A stretch of 64,000 nucleotides of DNA, from the NCBI GenBank assembly GCA_027625095.1, contig JAQBXN010000021.1:1-64000 (forward strand), given 5' to 3'. The translations under genes were made by a program, and so were the position numbers. The notes beneath the pieces were generated by a model. The model had not been told where the DNA came from. It did not search any database and saw nothing but the letters and a program-made list of their open reading frames with translations. Source of the DNA: Planctomycetota bacterium. GTDB lineage: Bacteria > Planctomycetota > PUPC01 > JACPCR01. Of this stretch, positions 41,731 through 50,782 are shown in pieces; position 1 is the stretch's first letter; every line of letters begins with the position of its first letter.

Positions 41731-44700
41731 TCACAAAACAAACAGAAACTCGTTGCTGTTAAACAGCGCCAGGCAAAACGCGACCAGATTATTCTTTTCT
41801 ACAAACTCTACGGACTCACTCAGCTCTGAAGCTTCCGGCCTGCGGCCATAGGCCAACAGAAACGCCCGGGTTATCGAGGCTGTCTGGTCGGCTGATTCAC
41901 TTTCCAATCTGGCCGCGAATTTCTCGGCCTGCTGCATCATGAAATTGCTGTTGAGCAGGTTGAGCGCTTGCAGGGGGGTGGTCGAGCGGCTGCGTTGTGG
42001 GATGACCTGGTTGCCGTCGGGGCAATCGAAGGAGCCGAAGACGCCGTCCTGTTCCTGGCGGTATTTGATCATGTAGATCATGCGGCGCCATTCGGCGGGG
42101 CCGAACTCTTCTTTAGCGAAATAGTGGCGGACGTTTTCCATCTGCACGTTAAACACATCGAAGCCCGGGCCGCCCATCTTGGGGTCGAGCGTTCCGGCTG
42201 TCTGGAGAATGCAGTCACGGATGGCTTCTGCTTCGAGACGGCGAGGCGGGAACCGCCACAGATAGCGCGCACCGATGTCGACCGCCATAGCCTCTTTGTC
42301 CGGAACGCTTGACTGCCGCCAAGTAGACGAATTCAGAATCAGACGATGGACGTGCTTGAGCGACCATCCGCTGCGAATGAACTCGCCTGCGAGCCAGTCG
42401 AGCATCTCCGGATGTGTGGGCATGACTCCATTGCCGCCGAAGTCGCTCGGAGTCGTAACAATGCCTTCGCCGAAGTGGTAATGCCAGAGACGATTTACAA
42501 GCACGCGAGGCGTGAGCGGGTTCCTCGGGCTGGCGATCCACTCGGCCAGGGCGATTCGACGCTTCTGCTCGGGAGAATTGTCTTTCAGATCGAGTGGGCT
42601 GATGGTTTCGTCGAGAACGGTCAGTGATGCGGGTATCACCTCTTCCCGGGGTTGGAATGGCTCGCCGCGATAGAGTCGAAACGTTTTGCCGGGCTGTGAG
42701 AAAGTGCCGGCGTAAATCATTGGCCCCCTTGCCATCGTGTTTGCCCGGGCTTCGATTTCCTTGATCCGTTGAGTTAACGACTTCGCTTCCTTGGCCAGTT
42801 CCGGCGGAAGGCGATTGAGCAAATAATCCGTTCCCTGGTTGCCGCCGGTGTCCGGCCGATTGTCTGAAGAAGCGACGGCCTTCCATTCGCCCTCCTTGAC
42901 CGCGGCCTCGACCACATACTTAGTGGCGACGCGATCTTGGTACTTCAATTCGCGATCCCGGCCCCAGACGATGCGGTCGATGCGCTCCGGCTTGGCGAAC
43001 TCAATCTGCACCCAGCCTCCGCCGGATGTATTGGAAATCCAACTGTGAGGATTACCGACCTTGCCGTCGTTGATGTGTTTCAGTTGATGGATTGGGTAGC
43101 CGGGCAAAGTGCCCGAAGCGGTGGGCACGCTGCCCTGCGATGCGAGCGCGACATTCCGGGCCGGCTGTCCATCCTCCGCCTGGGAATAGATCTCCAACTC
43201 GTCTATGCAGGGCTGCCCGCTGTTGGTCGCATGGATGGTGAACCGAACAAATTTCGCCTCAACCGGCGGGAAGCGCTCTGTGTTGAGCCTGGCATTCACC
43301 GGCGGCAGTAGCGTCGGCAGGATGGTGCCGGCGATTTTTGAATCCTGCTCTCTGTCCTTCACCTCCTGCAGGACGACCACGTCCGCGGTAGTAGACCCAT
43401 TCGAGCCGCTCCGCAGCAGGATGACGCTCCTGGGAGTAAGCGAATGGATACCGGTGTAATGCAGGCCGCTCCACAGCGAAACGTTCCCTTGATCAGGTTT
43501 ATCGCCGTTGGAGAAATATTTCTGATTCACCGTAGCCAGGGGTTGCTGGTCTTCTTTGGTTTTGAGATCGCCATCCATGTCGAGGAGATACTTCGCATCA
43601 GTCACGTGCGACTCATGCCCGGCACCCCACGAGACCCAGATACGACTCAGGCCGACAGCGTTCGGATGGTAAGCAATGAGGTCGGTGTCTTCAGGTTGCT
43701 TCCACCAGGCGTACTTGCCTTTACTCAGATTGTGCATGCGGCCGACTTCGCCTTCGTCGTCTTTGTATCCACGATTTTTCCCGCCTGGATTTATGCCATG
43801 GCCGTTCTTCTCTACAAGCAGCATCGCACCTGGCACTCCCGGGAGGGTGCTCGGTGGCATTTCATCATCGATGAGAACGACTCCCGTTACTTCCTGCGGC
43901 GGCGCCTTGCTTTTGAGTTCTTCAAGTTCGGCACGCAAGGGAGGAATGCCCTTTTGCAGCTCTGCGGCATCGGCCTTGCGTTGCTTTATTTCTGGTGTGA
44001 TGTGCTCCCGTTCCGCATGGTTCACGCCGGCGAAAATGGCCTGAAGCGCGTAGTAGTCTGTCTGCGTTACCGGATCGAATTTGTGATTGTGGCAGCGGGC
44101 GCAGCCAAGTGAGAGTCCCAGGAAGGCCGTACCGGTGGTGTTGATCATGTCCGCCAACTCATCCTGTCGCTGAGCGGCCTGGAGTTCCTTGTTGGCCCCC
44201 TTGACAATGTCATAGGCCCCGGCGACCAGGAATCCGGTGGCGGCGTCAGCGCCGAGGGCGTCGCCGGCCACTTGTTCTTTGATGAAGACATCGTACGGCT
44301 TGTCTTCATTGAGCGCGCGGATCACATAGTCGCGATACGGCCAGGCATTGGGTCGCTCCCGGTTCGTTTCAAAACCGTGTGACTCCGCAAACCGGACGAC
44401 ATCCAGCCAGTGTCGCGCCCAGCGCTCGCCATACTGCGGATTATCGAGTACACGATCCACCAGCCGCTCCCAAGCTTTGGGACTCTTATCATTGACGAAC
44501 TCTTCAACCTCTTCGGGCTTCGGTGCAAGGCCGTGCATGACTTGATAAAGCCGGCGTATCAACGCCGCCCGTGACGCCGCTGCGGAAGGCTTGAGCCCAT
44601 TCTGTTCAAGCTTCCTGAGGATGAACGCGTCAAGATCATTCGAGCCCCAGTCGGTCTTGTTCTTCGGAAGTGAGACGTTTTTCAGAGGCTGAAAAGACCA

Positions 44701-45123
44701 GTGGTCTGTCGTCAGCTTAGATGGGCCGTCCGCAGCCACTCGGCCATCGTGCCACTGAGCGCCCTGGTCGATCCAGGCTCGCAGCAAACCAATCTCGCTC
44801 TCGGAAAGCCGCTTGCCCTTGGGTGGCATCACCTCGCCCTCTTTGGTTTCCGCCACAAGTTGTATCAGGTGACTGTCTGCACTTTTTTTGTCGACAATGG
44901 CAGGGCCACCGGAGTTACCGCCCCTCAGGATCGAATCAAATCTATCCAGACGAAATTCACTCTTCTGTTCTTCAGGCCCGTGACACTTGAGACAATTCTT
45001 TGCGAAGATCGGTTGGATGTCGCGAGCGAAATCGATCTGCTTTCCGGCCGCAGGTGGGAGGTCGGCCCGCAGGGCGGTGATGGAGAGGAGGAAGGAGGCT
45101 GCAGTGAAGAAGGGACGGTTCAT
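41731..45123 (-). CDS. PSD1/planctomycete cytochrome c protein (DUF1549, DUF1553)
   Basis: A 1130-residue exported protein with a signal peptide (about 1-20). The N-terminal cytochrome-like domain contains CLKCHG and EFRLDRFDSILRGG (PSCyt1). DUF1549 (PSCyt2) follows from about residue 155 (DLDAFILRKLEQNGLKPS), with a second heme-like CARCHNHKFDP. A long beta-rich insert around residues 440-790 resembles carbohydrate-binding or discoidin modules (QPCIDELEIYSQ, KPERIDRIVWGRDRE). DUF1553 (PSD1) forms the C-terminus (LAEWIASPRNPLTPRVLVNRLW, LQALNLLNSNFM). It pairs with DUF1501. Its role in extracellular redox or glycan use is not established. Confidence 0.95.
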   Translation of the reverse strand: MNRPFFTAASFLLSITALRADLPPAAGKQIDFARDIQPIFAKNCLKCHGPEEQKSEFRLDRFDSILRGGNSGGPAIVDKKSADSHLIQLVAETKEGEVMPPKGKRLSESEIGLLRAWIDQGAQWHDGRVAADGPSKLTTDHWSFQPLKNVSLPKNKTDWGSNDLDAFILRKLEQNGLKPSAAASRAALIRRLYQVMHGLAPKPEEVEEFVNDKSPKAWERLVDRVLDNPQYGERWARHWLDVVRFAESHGFETNRERPNAWPYRDYVIRALNEDKPYDVFIKEQVAGDALGADAATGFLVAGAYDIVKGANKELQAAQRQDELADMINTTGTAFLGLSLGCARCHNHKFDPVTQTDYYALQAIFAGVNHAEREHITPEIKQRKADAAELQKGIPPLRAELEELKSKAPPQEVTGVVLIDDEMPPSTLPGVPGAMLLVEKNGHGINPGGKNRGYKDDEGEVGRMHNLSKGKYAWWKQPEDTDLIAYHPNAVGLSRIWVSWGAGHESHVTDAKYLLDMDGDLKTKEDQQPLATVNQKYFSNGDKPDQGNVSLWSGLHYTGIHSLTPRSVILLRSGSNGSTTADVVVLQEVKDREQDSKIAGTILPTLLPPVNARLNTERFPPVEAKFVRFTIHATNSGQPCIDELEIYSQAEDGQPARNVALASQGSVPTASGTLPGYPIHQLKHINDGKVGNPHSWISNTSGGGWVQIEFAKPERIDRIVWGRDRELKYQDRVATKYVVEAAVKEGEWKAVASSDNRPDTGGNQGTDYLLNRLPPELAKEAKSLTQRIKEIEARANTMARGPMIYAGTFSQPGKTFRLYRGEPFQPREEVIPASLTVLDETISPLDLKDNSPEQKRRIALAEWIASPRNPLTPRVLVNRLWHYHFGEGIVTTPSDFGGNGVMPTHPEMLDWLAGEFIRSGWSLKHVHRLILNSSTWRQSSVPDKEAMAVDIGARYLWRFPPRRLEAEAIRDCILQTAGTLDPKMGGPGFDVFNVQMENVRHYFAKEEFGPAEWRRMIYMIKYRQEQDGVFGSFDCPDGNQVIPQRSRSTTPLQALNLLNSNFMMQQAEKFAARLESESADQTASITRAFLLAYGRRPEASELSESVEFVEKNNLVAFCLALFNSNEFLFVL

Positions 45124-45152
45124 AGAAACTTGCTCACATTTGTTGATTCAGA

Positions 45153-45240
45153 GCGCGGAGTTGGAGTAACGGCTTCAGCCGGGTTCTTCGGCAATGGCCA
45201 GATTTCGCATTCAGAGCCGGTTAAGCTGTTACTCCAGCGC
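45153..45240. repeat. imperfect inverted repeat element
   Basis: The left arm contains TGGAGTAACGGCTTCAGCCGG and the right arm reads CCGGTTAAGCTGTTACTCCA, pairing over about 20 bases with a couple of mismatches around a 34-base centre. It lies in the 256-base gap between two minus-strand genes. It could be a MITE/REP-like element or a structured mRNA region. Confidence 0.6.
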
Positions 45241-45379
45241 CGACTTCCTCGGCCTTTGAATCGATTCCCTACTCTAGACGATGCCTCCGATATCGCTCAG
45301 CGAGGCGAACATTTGGATGTTGCCGAATAGCGGCCATGGCTTCAACTGACAGAGTTGTCGAGAGCAGCTTGTGCCTGCT

Positions 45380-48034
45380 TCACTTTCTCTTGAAAATCTC
45401 ACTCTCCACGGACAAAAGCACGAGGTCACGCAAGCGGTATCCGTCCTTTGCTGCGGTATCTACGATCTTTCGGACGTAGGGTCTGTCGATGACCTCCAGC
45501 TCGCGGCCGAGGGCGTGAATGAGAAGTTTTTCAACGATACATCGGGCGAATTGGTCGCGGTGCTGCATGAGTGCAGCTTTGAATCCAATCACGTCACTGA
45601 ATTCTGCGGCGCCCAACTTACCACTTGCGTCTATCTGCGGAGGCGTCTCGCTGATCGGATAGTGCCCGCGCCAGTGGCCGATGGGATCAAAGTTTTCCAG
45701 GGCGAAGCCGGGCGGGTCGATGTACTGATGGCAGGAACGGCAGGAGGGGGCTTCACGGTGTTTCTGCAGTTGATCGCGAATGGTCGTTGTGCCGCGGATG
45801 TCAGGCTCTAGCGAGGCGACATTGGGCGGCGGCGGTGGCGGTGGCGCTCCGAGGATGTTTTCGAGAAGCCAGACGCCTCGGGTGACCGGCGAGGTATCGA
45901 CACCGTTGGCCGTGAGGGTCAGGACGCTCGCCTGGCCGAGTAAACCGCCGCGGCGAACATCGGTCAGCTTCACGCGGGCAAACGCCAGCGAAGGCGCGCT
46001 TCCATCTACATCTTGCTGGAGGTCTTGTGGCCTCAGGCCTTCGACCTTCGCTCCCTGTCCGGCCGCAACCAGCTTGTCGTCCACGCCATAGAGGTGGGCG
46101 AGTTCCTTGTTCAGGAAGGTGTAATCCGAATTGAGGAAATTTTCAGTCGAACCATTGGTGTTAAGCAGCTGACGAAAGAAGAGGCGCGTCTCGGTCTTCA
46201 TCGCCGGTTCGAGGTCGTCGCGGTAGTAGACGGAGAATCGGTGAACGTCCGGGGCCATCGTGCCGAGCTTGTGCAGGTGTAACCAACCATCCAGAAATTC
46301 ATTGACGAAGGCGTCTGAACGGGAATCGTTCAGCAGACGCTCGGCTTCCTGCCTGAGTCTTTCAGACCGGCTGAGCTCACCCGCCGTGGCCAGCTTCAAC
46401 AACTGTTCGTCCGGCATCGATGACCACAAGAAATAGGAAAGCCGTGAGGCGATTTCATATCCGGTGAGCGCATCTCCCTTTTCTTCCCGGTAGAGAAATT
46501 CAGGCGAGCAGAGAATGGCCTTCAGGCCTTCCTGAACGGCGACTTCGGGAGTAAGGCCGGCTTGCTCTGCCTCATGAACCAGCTTCACGAGCGGCGCGAC
46601 TTCCTGCGGCTCAGCCGGCCGCCTCCACGCACGGGAGGCAAACGGCAGGATGATTTTCTCAGCGTCTTTACTCTCATAAGAGCCCTCGCCGAAGACGACG
46701 CGGTGGCTCGCCGGTGGCCAGATGTCGTTGAGCGGGCCTTCGACCTCGATCTTGTAAACTCGAATTCGCGGCGACTCGAAGAACATGTAGACATTCCAGT
46801 CGCCGGCCAGCGCCGCGTCTGCTTCAAAGTTGGCGAGTTGCTCTTCGTTCAAGAGCACATGTTTGTTTTCTTTGAAGTATTTCAGCAACCGATAATTGCT
46901 GTCCGACGGGCCGTTCGGAAAGCCCAGCCTCGGAAAATTCTCCCCGTCGAGCCAGACACGACATTCGAGCCAGACCAATTTATCGTCCGGCAAATCCCAC
47001 GTCCCAAGAAGACGTTCGCCCGATTGTTGCCCGGTTGCCGCGGTGTCCAGGGCTTCCTTGTTCTCCGGGTCGAGGCCCTCAAGTGTTCCCGTGAAGAGCG
47101 AGAGTCGAATCGGCTCGGTGGCATCCCACTCGGAAGGGAAATGGAACTTGGTGGGGTCGAGATCCGCGTATCGAAATTTTGCTTCCGCCTGAATCCGGAT
47201 CCTATACCAGCCACCGACTGGTACGCCGTCCCGCATTTCATCCACGGGATGGTAACCGCCCTTCGGCAGTCCTCGCATGCGTTCGCTGATTGTTTGATAG
47301 GGTTGCTGTATCTTTTGCCTTCTGAAGTATGCGGCCTCGCCATAGGTCTGGTATTTAGTCGTGCGGTCGAAAGGCGGCAGCAGATCCCAGCGACGCACCT
47401 CAGGCTTGGGCTCGAAGTGAATGGCACGCTCGACAATCTCTTCGGCTGACTCCAGGTACTGGCGGAGCAGGAAGCTCGACGTCACAAGTTTTTCGCCGTC
47501 GCTGGGGAAACCGTGCGACCGATTGTCGTCCGGGAACTCGCGGGTCGGGTCGAAGCTGCTCATATTCAGACGCAGAAGATCGCGAATCGTTGCCCGATAC
47601 TCGGTGCGATTGAGCCGGCGAAGCATTGCCGGTTTTGGGGCAGCGAATTTTTGCTGGTGCGCTACCAGCTTTGTCTCCAGATCGAGAACCGCAGCCCGTC
47701 GCTCTACTGGCGAAGGCTGTCTCTTCTTGGGAGGCGGCATGGTGCCGCGCTCGATCTGTTCAAGAGCCCGCAGCCACTGCTTTTCGTTGGTTTTGTCGAT
47801 CTCGAAGCCGAGCGCCTCGAGGGAGAGGTCGCCCTTGCGAGTCTCGTTGTCGTGGCAATCGAGACATCGTCTGGTGACAAGGGCCTTATAGTCCGCGTGC
47901 CCGACCGCGGGGAGGAAGACGAAGGCGAACATCGTAGCGACAAGCAGCCTGCTGGTCGTAAACGGCGTTTCGACGCCGTGGCGCGTTTCCACAAGCTGGC
48001 AGCTTGTGGCTGCGACGTCCTTGGCAACCTTCAT
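45380..48034 (-). CDS. DUF1592-family planctomycete cytochrome c protein
   Basis: An 884-residue protein with the full chain of DUF1587, DUF1595, DUF1592, DUF1588 and DUF1585 modules after an N-terminal cytochrome-like CLDCHD at about residue 55. Landmarks are RRLNRTEYRATIRDLLRL (DUF1587), SRLSYFLWSSMPDEQLL (DUF1592), RRGGLLGQASVLTLTANG with CRSCHQYIDPPGFALENFD (DUF1588), and the final ALGRELEVIDRP (DUF1585). The start shares ATGA with the DUF1552 stop, so it is translationally coupled. The first 30 residues, before the signal-like hydrophobic run, are coded by palindromic repeat DNA (47964-48009), an odd extension. Confidence 0.94.
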   Translation of the reverse strand: MKVAKDVAATSCQLVETRHGVETPFTTSRLLVATMFAFVFLPAVGHADYKALVTRRCLDCHDNETRKGDLSLEALGFEIDKTNEKQWLRALEQIERGTMPPPKKRQPSPVERRAAVLDLETKLVAHQQKFAAPKPAMLRRLNRTEYRATIRDLLRLNMSSFDPTREFPDDNRSHGFPSDGEKLVTSSFLLRQYLESAEEIVERAIHFEPKPEVRRWDLLPPFDRTTKYQTYGEAAYFRRQKIQQPYQTISERMRGLPKGGYHPVDEMRDGVPVGGWYRIRIQAEAKFRYADLDPTKFHFPSEWDATEPIRLSLFTGTLEGLDPENKEALDTAATGQQSGERLLGTWDLPDDKLVWLECRVWLDGENFPRLGFPNGPSDSNYRLLKYFKENKHVLLNEEQLANFEADAALAGDWNVYMFFESPRIRVYKIEVEGPLNDIWPPASHRVVFGEGSYESKDAEKIILPFASRAWRRPAEPQEVAPLVKLVHEAEQAGLTPEVAVQEGLKAILCSPEFLYREEKGDALTGYEIASRLSYFLWSSMPDEQLLKLATAGELSRSERLRQEAERLLNDSRSDAFVNEFLDGWLHLHKLGTMAPDVHRFSVYYRDDLEPAMKTETRLFFRQLLNTNGSTENFLNSDYTFLNKELAHLYGVDDKLVAAGQGAKVEGLRPQDLQQDVDGSAPSLAFARVKLTDVRRGGLLGQASVLTLTANGVDTSPVTRGVWLLENILGAPPPPPPPNVASLEPDIRGTTTIRDQLQKHREAPSCRSCHQYIDPPGFALENFDPIGHWRGHYPISETPPQIDASGKLGAAEFSDVIGFKAALMQHRDQFARCIVEKLLIHALGRELEVIDRPYVRKIVDTAAKDGYRLRDLVLLSVESEIFKRK
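47964..48009. repeat. REP-like double palindrome inside the DUF1592 gene
   Basis: Two hairpins lie side by side: GGCGT/ACGCC with a TTCG loop at 47964-47977, and CCACAAGCTG/CAGCTTGTGG with a single central base at 47989-48009, which is perfect. They code part of the N-terminus. The larger palindrome shares its core with the element at 18061-18085. Confidence 0.7.
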
Positions 48035-49284
48035 GAAATTTCCCCAATCGTGCCCTTGCTGTAGGCGAAGGATTCCGTCTCAATTCCGAATCGATGGGCC
48101 ATGGTCAGGTAGAGATTGCAGAGTGGGACGCGCTTGCCCTGCTCCTCCGGCATCTTCACATGGGTCTTGTGCTTGTACCCGCCGCCGGCGACCAGGATTG
48201 GCAGGTTCTTGTTGGTGTGAGCGCTGCCGTCGCCCATACCGCTGCCGAACAGAATCTGAGTGCTGTTGAGCAACTCAAGGTCGGCGAGTTTTTTCATGAA
48301 ACGGGCGAGATGCTCGAGCTGGTAGTGCTCGATCTTTCGCATGCCCGACATCAGTGTCGGATCCTTTCCGTGGTGTGAATATCCATGGTAGCCCTTTGGC
48401 GGCAGCCCAATGCGGCCGACATCAAATGCGCCTGGCACTTCGATGGTTGCTACTCGCGTGGAATCTGTCTGAAGAGCCAGCGTGATCAGATCGAACAGGA
48501 TGGGCAGTTGCTGGGTGACGCTACCGTTCTTTGGCTCCTTCATCTCCACCTTTGGGCGTGGACGGTGCACCCAGGCGTTTTCCTGTTGTAACGTCATCTC
48601 TACCTCACGAACCGACGTGAAATATTGGTCCATCATCTTCTGATCACGTTTACTGAGCCGCTGGTTCATCGCCTTGGCCTGCTCATGTACCGCATCGAGA
48701 ATCGAGCCCTGCCGCTGGTAACGGGCTGAGCGTTTGTTCGCCTGCTCTTCCGGATCATCGACGAACAGCATCTGAAAGACTCGACTCACTTTCTGAATCG
48801 ACGGCACCTGCACCCCGGAACGGGTCCAGCAGAGCTCGACACCTCCCCCGGCGTTGCTCCCGGCAGAAGTATTCAACACCGGAAACCGCGTCAGGCCGGC
48901 CACTCGCTCGGCGCAGAATTGATCGAGCGTGATGTTTCCATCGGGCATGGCAGCGGCTTCATTCTGCCGGACGCCAGAAAGAAAGGCGTGCGTGCCTGCG
49001 TGGCCCCCGCTGATGCCATGATCCAGATTCGAGAACACTGTGAACTTCCCCCGCCATTCTTCGAGCGGCTTCAGATTCTCCGGCAGCTTCGCATCGAGCC
49101 CGGATTCCTCCGGAAAAAAGGCGTCGGTGATCATCCCGAACGGATTCGCCAGGCAGACGAATCGCCGTGCTGGGAGCGCCTCCTCCCCGAAGGAAAGTGT
49201 CTCAAGAAAAGGAAGCGCCAGACAAGTCCCCGCTCCACGCAGGAATTGTCGGCGATTAAAATTGGGAGTTGGAATGTTCTTCAT
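48031..49284 (-). CDS. DUF1552 family secreted protein
   Basis: A 417-residue protein with a Tat-like signal (NFNRRQFLRGAGTCLALPFLE). DUF1552 landmarks are RFVCLANPFGMI, GISGGHAGTHAFLSG, SIQKVSRVFQMLFVDDPEEQANK and LFGSGMGDGSAHTNKNLPILVAGG. In planctomycetes and relatives DUF1552 genes pair with DUF1592 genes, exactly as here, with an ATGA overlap. The reaction is unknown. It starts the second of two adjoining cytochrome modules. Confidence 0.94.
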   Translation of the reverse strand: MKNIPTPNFNRRQFLRGAGTCLALPFLETLSFGEEALPARRFVCLANPFGMITDAFFPEESGLDAKLPENLKPLEEWRGKFTVFSNLDHGISGGHAGTHAFLSGVRQNEAAAMPDGNITLDQFCAERVAGLTRFPVLNTSAGSNAGGGVELCWTRSGVQVPSIQKVSRVFQMLFVDDPEEQANKRSARYQRQGSILDAVHEQAKAMNQRLSKRDQKMMDQYFTSVREVEMTLQQENAWVHRPRPKVEMKEPKNGSVTQQLPILFDLITLALQTDSTRVATIEVPGAFDVGRIGLPPKGYHGYSHHGKDPTLMSGMRKIEHYQLEHLARFMKKLADLELLNSTQILFGSGMGDGSAHTNKNLPILVAGGGYKHKTHVKMPEEQGKRVPLCNLYLTMAHRFGIETESFAYSKGTIGEIS

Positions 49285-49547
49285 TACTTGCAGGCTCAGC
49301 AGGACCTCACTTAATCAGTATGTGGATTCTCCACTTAATTTACAGATGTCGAAAGGAGGCCGAACCATTCAGTGTTTTGTCTTCAGCCAGGTGCTTGGCG
49401 ATTCATTCTTTTGATGATGGAGACTAATACAACCGCAATTGCATGTGAGGGGACTGTCTGGTTGGTTTCAGGCCTCAACCTGATTCGCCGACTCCCCTTC
49501 GATAAGTGTCCTGCACAGGCTGTTTTAACCCCTTCTACCCTGCCCCT
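49285..49547. other. intergenic region upstream of the rpsB promoter
   Basis: About 260 bases between the divergent DUF1552 gene and the rpsB promoter. Short open frames exist, but none has coding character, a start with Shine-Dalgarno, or a recognised product. An AAAGGAGGCC near 49354 resembles a ribosome-binding site but leads to no plausible gene. Confidence 0.5.
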
Positions 49548-49575
49548 TTGCGTAGGCAACCGCCACTGCTATAAT
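49548..49575 (+). promoter_or_regulatory. sigma-70 type promoter of the rpsB operon
   Basis: TTGCGT (49548-49553), a 16-base spacer and a perfect TATAAT (49570-49575) upstream of rpsB, giving a leader of roughly 140 bases. Confidence 0.65.
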
Positions 49576-49641
49576 GCCGCCCGATTTTAGGTCAGCGTGG
49601 GCTTAAGTTGTCATAAAATCAAAAGTTACGAGATATTTGCC

Positions 49642-49673
49642 GCCGCGGCCGATGGGTCAGAGCGGCTTTTTTT
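49642..49673 (+). terminator. possible attenuator in the rpsB leader
   Basis: GCCGC and GCGGC frame a 15-base loop and are followed directly by seven T in the leader between promoter and rpsB start. This has the form of an intrinsic terminator, so S2 autoregulation through the leader is plausible, though the stem is short. Confidence 0.4.
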
Positions 49674-49724
49674 ACAGTCCTTTTTCCGGGTTGTTATCCG
49701 GGAGCAACGTGACAGGAGGCCATA

Positions 49725-50666
49725 TTGGCTATTGTATCGGTCAAAGAGTTGCTCGAAGCAGGTGTGCACTACGGCCATCATGCGAGCCGTTGGAACCCCA
49801 AAATGCGTCCCTATATTTACGGGAAACGCAACTCCATTCATATCGTGGATCTAGTGGCGACGTGCCGTGGTTTGCTTCGGGCCACCAATTTCGTCCGCAG
49901 GCTCTGTTCTCGGGGCGAAAGCGTCTTGATGGTGGGCACTAAGCGTCAGGCACAGCCTGTCATTCAGGCTCAGGCCACCCGTGGCGAGGTTTCATGGGTA
50001 ACCGAGCGCTGGCTTGGTGGGACGCTGACGAATTTCCAGACCATCCGCTTACGCCTCAGCAGACTCCTGGAATTAGAAGAACTCGAAGAGAGCGGGCGGA
50101 TCAAAGCCTACAGCAAAAAAGAAGTGTCCATGCTGATGCGGGAAAAGCGCAATATTTTCCGAAATCTCGATGGCCTTCGAAAGATGGACAGGCAACCGGG
50201 AGTGGTCATTGTCATTGACCCTCGTCGCGAGAAGAATGTGGTATTAGAGGCAAACAAACTGGGCATCCCCGTCATTGCTTTGCTCGATACCGATTCCGAT
50301 CCTGATCGCATCAGTATCCCCATACCTGGGAACGACGATGCCATCAAATCGATCCAACTCGTCACGAGCCGGCTGGTTGACGCCATCATGGAAGGCCGTG
50401 AGATTCATCGGGGCCGGATAGAACAACTCAAGCAGGAAGCTGCCGAAAAGGCAGCAAAAGATGCCGCCGATAAGGCTGCCAGGGCTGAAGCTGCCGAGAA
50501 GGCCAGAGCCGCTAAGGCTGCCGAAGCGGCCGCAAGAGCGCAGGCCGCCGAAGAAGCCGCCGCTGCAAAGGCTGCGGAAGCCACAGCAGCTGCAGTGGCT
50601 GTGCCGGAAGCCAAGGGGGGCGCGGAGGGAACTCCAGCGGCACCTTCGGAAGGCGAGACTGCCTGA
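49725..50666 (+). CDS. rpsB: 30S ribosomal protein S2 with Ala-rich tail
   Basis: Small-subunit ribosomal protein. Residues 1-235 follow S2 closely (LLEAGVHYGHHASRWNPKM, FVGTKRQA-type VLMVGTKRQAQ, RWLGGTLTNFQTI, NIPVIALLDTDSDPD-type region). Residues 236-313 form an extra tail made almost only of Ala, Glu and Lys helices ending in a Gly/Pro/Glu stretch, giving 313 residues against about 240 in many bacteria. The start is TTG, fixed by an AGGAGG Shine-Dalgarno 5 bases away. It heads the classical rpsB-tsf-pyrH-frr order. Confidence 0.97.
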   Translation: MAIVSVKELLEAGVHYGHHASRWNPKMRPYIYGKRNSIHIVDLVATCRGLLRATNFVRRLCSRGESVLMVGTKRQAQPVIQAQATRGEVSWVTERWLGGTLTNFQTIRLRLSRLLELEELEESGRIKAYSKKEVSMLMREKRNIFRNLDGLRKMDRQPGVVIVIDPRREKNVVLEANKLGIPVIALLDTDSDPDRISIPIPGNDDAIKSIQLVTSRLVDAIMEGREIHRGRIEQLKQEAAEKAAKDAADKAARAEAAEKARAAKAAEAAARAQAAEEAAAAKAAEATAAAVAVPEAKGGAEGTPAAPSEGETA

Positions 50667-50673
50667 ATTCAAA

Positions 50674-50699
50674 CGCCCCGGCCTGAGCGGGCCGGGGCG
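50674..50699. terminator. hairpin between rpsB and tsf
   Basis: CGCCCCGGCC pairs perfectly with GGCCGGGGCG around a 6-base loop, 8 bases after the rpsB stop. No long T-run follows, so it may be a partial terminator or a processing site tuning S2 versus EF-Ts levels. Confidence 0.6.
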
Positions 50700-50782
50700 A
50701 ACATTCTTATGAGAGTCTCGCCAATAGTTACAGGGCGAAGTGGAAGTCAACGAACAGAAATTAGAAACAAGGAGATCGCAAA

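Noticed and set aside
49372-49590. A 72-codon frame in the rpsB upstream region
   Set aside because: It overlaps the rpsB promoter, has no Shine-Dalgarno and its product resembles no protein.
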